This document shows, piece after piece, positions 58,845-60,295 of a DNA stretch of 60,295 bases (its first letter is position 1; every line of letters starts with the position of its first letter). The notes beneath the pieces are model-generated. The model searched no databases and was not told the DNA's origin. It was given only the letters and a program-made list of their open reading frames with translations. The translations under genes were made by a program, and so were the position numbers. This DNA comes from an uncultured Bacteroidales bacterium (lineage in GTDB: Bacteria > Bacteroidota > Bacteroidia > Bacteroidales > UBA932): positions 1 through 60,295 of the forward strand of contig CAMBMK010000005.1 of the NCBI GenBank assembly GCA_945868745.1, in the 5' to 3' direction.

Positions 58845-60293
58845 ATGATAACCCTTATTATCAGCATTCTGGCCCTGGTATTGGGTTATATGCTCTACGG
58901 AAGGCTGGCCGAAAAGGTCTTCGGCCCGGACAAAAGCAGGAAGACCCCTGCATACAGCAAAACGGACGGACTGGATTTCATCCCTCTTCCTTCGTGGAAG
59001 GTGTTTATGATCCAGTTTCTCAATATCGCGGGCACAGGCCCTATCTTCGGAGCCATCATGGGAGCCAAGTTCGGCCCTTCCTGCTATCTGTGGATAGTCC
59101 TGGGATGTATTTTCGCCGGTGCCGTCCACGACTACATGATGGGCATGCTTTCGGTGCGCAGCGGGGGAGCCGGTCTGCCGGAGCTTGTCGGGGAGCACCT
59201 CCACCCGAAGGCAAAAACCGTGTCGATAGTTTTCTCCGGTGTGATGCTGCTTTTTGTCGGAGCGGTGTTCGTTTACAGCCCGGCGCTCATCCTCGGGTCT
59301 TTCACATCCACCCCGGCCCTGGACACCACCTTCATCTGGGTGCTCATAGTGCTGGTTTACTATGTGATAGCCACCCTTGTGCCGATTGACAAGATCATCG
59401 CCAAACTCTATCCGGTCTTTGCCATTGCCCTCCTCTTCATGGCGGTGGCCCTGCTTGCCTGCCTGTTTGCAAAGTGGCCTTCAGGCATGCCGGAGCTCTG
59501 GAGCGGGCTGCAGAACCGTGCCCCGTCTTCCGGAAGCATCTTCCCCGTACTTTTCATCACGATTGCCTGCGGTGCGGTGAGCGGTTTCCACTCTACCCAG
59601 TCCCCGCTGATGGCGCGCTGCATGAAGAATGAGAGCCTCGGACGTCCGGTCTTCTACGGGGCTATGATTACCGAGGGTATCGTGGCGCTTGTCTGGGCTG
59701 CGGTCTCCTCCTATTTCTTCTTTGCGGGCGGAAATGCCGAAATGGGCGCCGAGGGTGTCAGTGCTGCTCCGCAGGTGGTCACCACGGTATCAAAATACTG
59801 GCTTGGCCCTGTCGGAAGCATCCTTGCAATCCTGGGTGTCGTGGCTGCTCCGATTACAAGCGGGGACACTGCCCTGCGCAGTCTGCGCCTCATTGTCGCC
59901 GATGCTTTCAAGCTCGACCAGAAGCCGATGCGCAACCGCCTTGTGGTGAGCATCCCGATTTTCATTGTCACTGCAGCCCTGCTCTGGTTCAACATAGCCA
60001 ATGCCGAGGGCTTCGACATCATCTGGCGCTATTTCGGATGGGCCAACCAGACTCTGGCCGCCCTTGCGCTGTGGACCGTCACGGCATTCCTTGCCAAAAA
60101 CAGGAAGGGCATCAGCTATATGATGGGACTCATCCCTGCTGCCTTCATGACATCGGTTACCCTGACATTCATCCTCACGGCCAAAATCGGCTTCAACCTC
60201 CCGGCCGGCTCCACCCCGTATCTCGGCGTATCGCTCTTCTGCCTTTCCATCGCCATATTTTACATGCTGAAAAACAGGAAGGCGGCAATTTGA
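58845..60293 (+). CDS. cstA: CstA family peptide/pyruvate transporter (short form)
   Basis: The 482-residue protein is rich in membrane segments (about twelve to fourteen by eye) and contains CstA-family motifs. These are LGYMLYGRLAEKVFGPD near the N-terminus, FLNIAGTGPIFGAIMGAKFGP, FAGAVHDYMMGMLSVRSGG, VSGFHSTQSPLMARCMKNE and APITSGDTALRSLRLIVAD. CstA proteins take up pyruvate or peptides during carbon limitation. It is about 220 residues shorter than the E. coli protein, ending with ILTAKIGFNLPAG and a last helix, as is usual in Bacteroidota. It ends two bases before the window edge, so it appears complete. Confidence 0.92.
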   Translation: MITLIISILALVLGYMLYGRLAEKVFGPDKSRKTPAYSKTDGLDFIPLPSWKVFMIQFLNIAGTGPIFGAIMGAKFGPSCYLWIVLGCIFAGAVHDYMMGMLSVRSGGAGLPELVGEHLHPKAKTVSIVFSGVMLLFVGAVFVYSPALILGSFTSTPALDTTFIWVLIVLVYYVIATLVPIDKIIAKLYPVFAIALLFMAVALLACLFAKWPSGMPELWSGLQNRAPSSGSIFPVLFITIACGAVSGFHSTQSPLMARCMKNESLGRPVFYGAMITEGIVALVWAAVSSYFFFAGGNAEMGAEGVSAAPQVVTTVSKYWLGPVGSILAILGVVAAPITSGDTALRSLRLIVADAFKLDQKPMRNRLVVSIPIFIVTAALLWFNIANAEGFDIIWRYFGWANQTLAALALWTVTAFLAKNRKGISYMMGLIPAAFMTSVTLTFILTAKIGFNLPAGSTPYLGVSLFCLSIAIFYMLKNRKAAI

Positions 60294-60295
60294 AA

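Overview
The window is chromosomal DNA from a member of the order Bacteroidales (phylum Bacteroidota) with a GC content I judge by eye to be in the mid 50s. The evidence is consistent: many intergenic regions carry the Bacteroidota promoter pattern (TTTG-like -33 box, about 20 bases, TAnnTTTG -7 box); most start codons lack a Shine-Dalgarno sequence; and families largely confined to the phylum are present (DUF4199, DUF4295, DUF4296, DUF5106, DUF5723, DUF3575, FimB/Mfa2-like lipoprotein, OMP beta-barrel TonB-type protein). Genus cannot be fixed from the sequence alone; a Rikenellaceae/Alistipes-like or uncultured gut lineage would fit the GC content. I see no phage, insertion sequence, CRISPR array or rRNA operon.

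Layout. 1-5.9 kb: start of clpC (minus), divergent gyrA and a secreted TPR protein, then a convergent glycosyltransferase/DUF4199 pair. 5.9-11.4 kb: translation genes thrS-infC-rpmI-rplT, lepB, then rpmB-rpmG-DUF4295. 11.4-21.6 kb: a long plus-strand unit ftsY-pheT-DUF4296 lipoprotein-amidohydrolase-radical SAM-deoC-lipoprotein-DUF5723. 21.6-23.7 kb (minus): asnB with an upstream leader and tRNA-Leu(CAG). 23.7-26.8 kb (minus): an accessory cell-surface operon (HExxH lipoprotein, DUF3575 protein, Mfa2-like lipoprotein). 27-31.6 kb (minus): tadA, rpmH, rsmG, an ECF-type sigma factor and polA. 31.7-34.1 kb (plus): lnt and tcdA. 34.1-39.9 kb (minus): a large outer-membrane beta-barrel protein, ruvC, serS, rpmA, rplU. 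39.9-41.9 kb (plus): an ATPase with an altered P-loop and a zinc-less sirtuin. 41.9-47.3 kb (minus): rpsU and the lon-ung-coaD-DUF5106 unit. 47.5-52.3 kb (plus): HU, a 29-residue bS22/mS38-like ribosomal protein, rng, a YugP-type protease, alr and a DJ-1 protein. 52.3-60.3 kb: guaA (minus), typA, yceD-rpmF-tRNA-Arg, bcp (minus), a PurF-like protein and a CstA-family transporter.

The most interesting element is the leader of asnB (23301-23444, minus strand). It encodes a 27-residue peptide of which 10 residues are asparagine, followed by an intrinsic terminator 31 bases before the asparagine synthetase start codon. The leader also holds mutually exclusive pairings of the classic 1:2 / 2:3 / 3:4 type. 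This looks like an asparagine-sensing ribosome-mediated attenuator, of a kind I do not know to be described for asnB in Bacteroidota.

Secondary points are: an AUC start codon on infC with a well-placed Shine-Dalgarno; a full anti-Shine-Dalgarno complement in front of rpsU (bS21), matching the autoregulation reported in Flavobacterium; a PurF-like protein whose nucleophilic Cys is replaced by Gly; and a DNA polymerase I without recognisable proofreading residues.

Start codons were re-chosen where the longest frame gave an implausible N-terminus, and each case is explained. Promoters and terminators were called by eye, with coordinates counted by hand.
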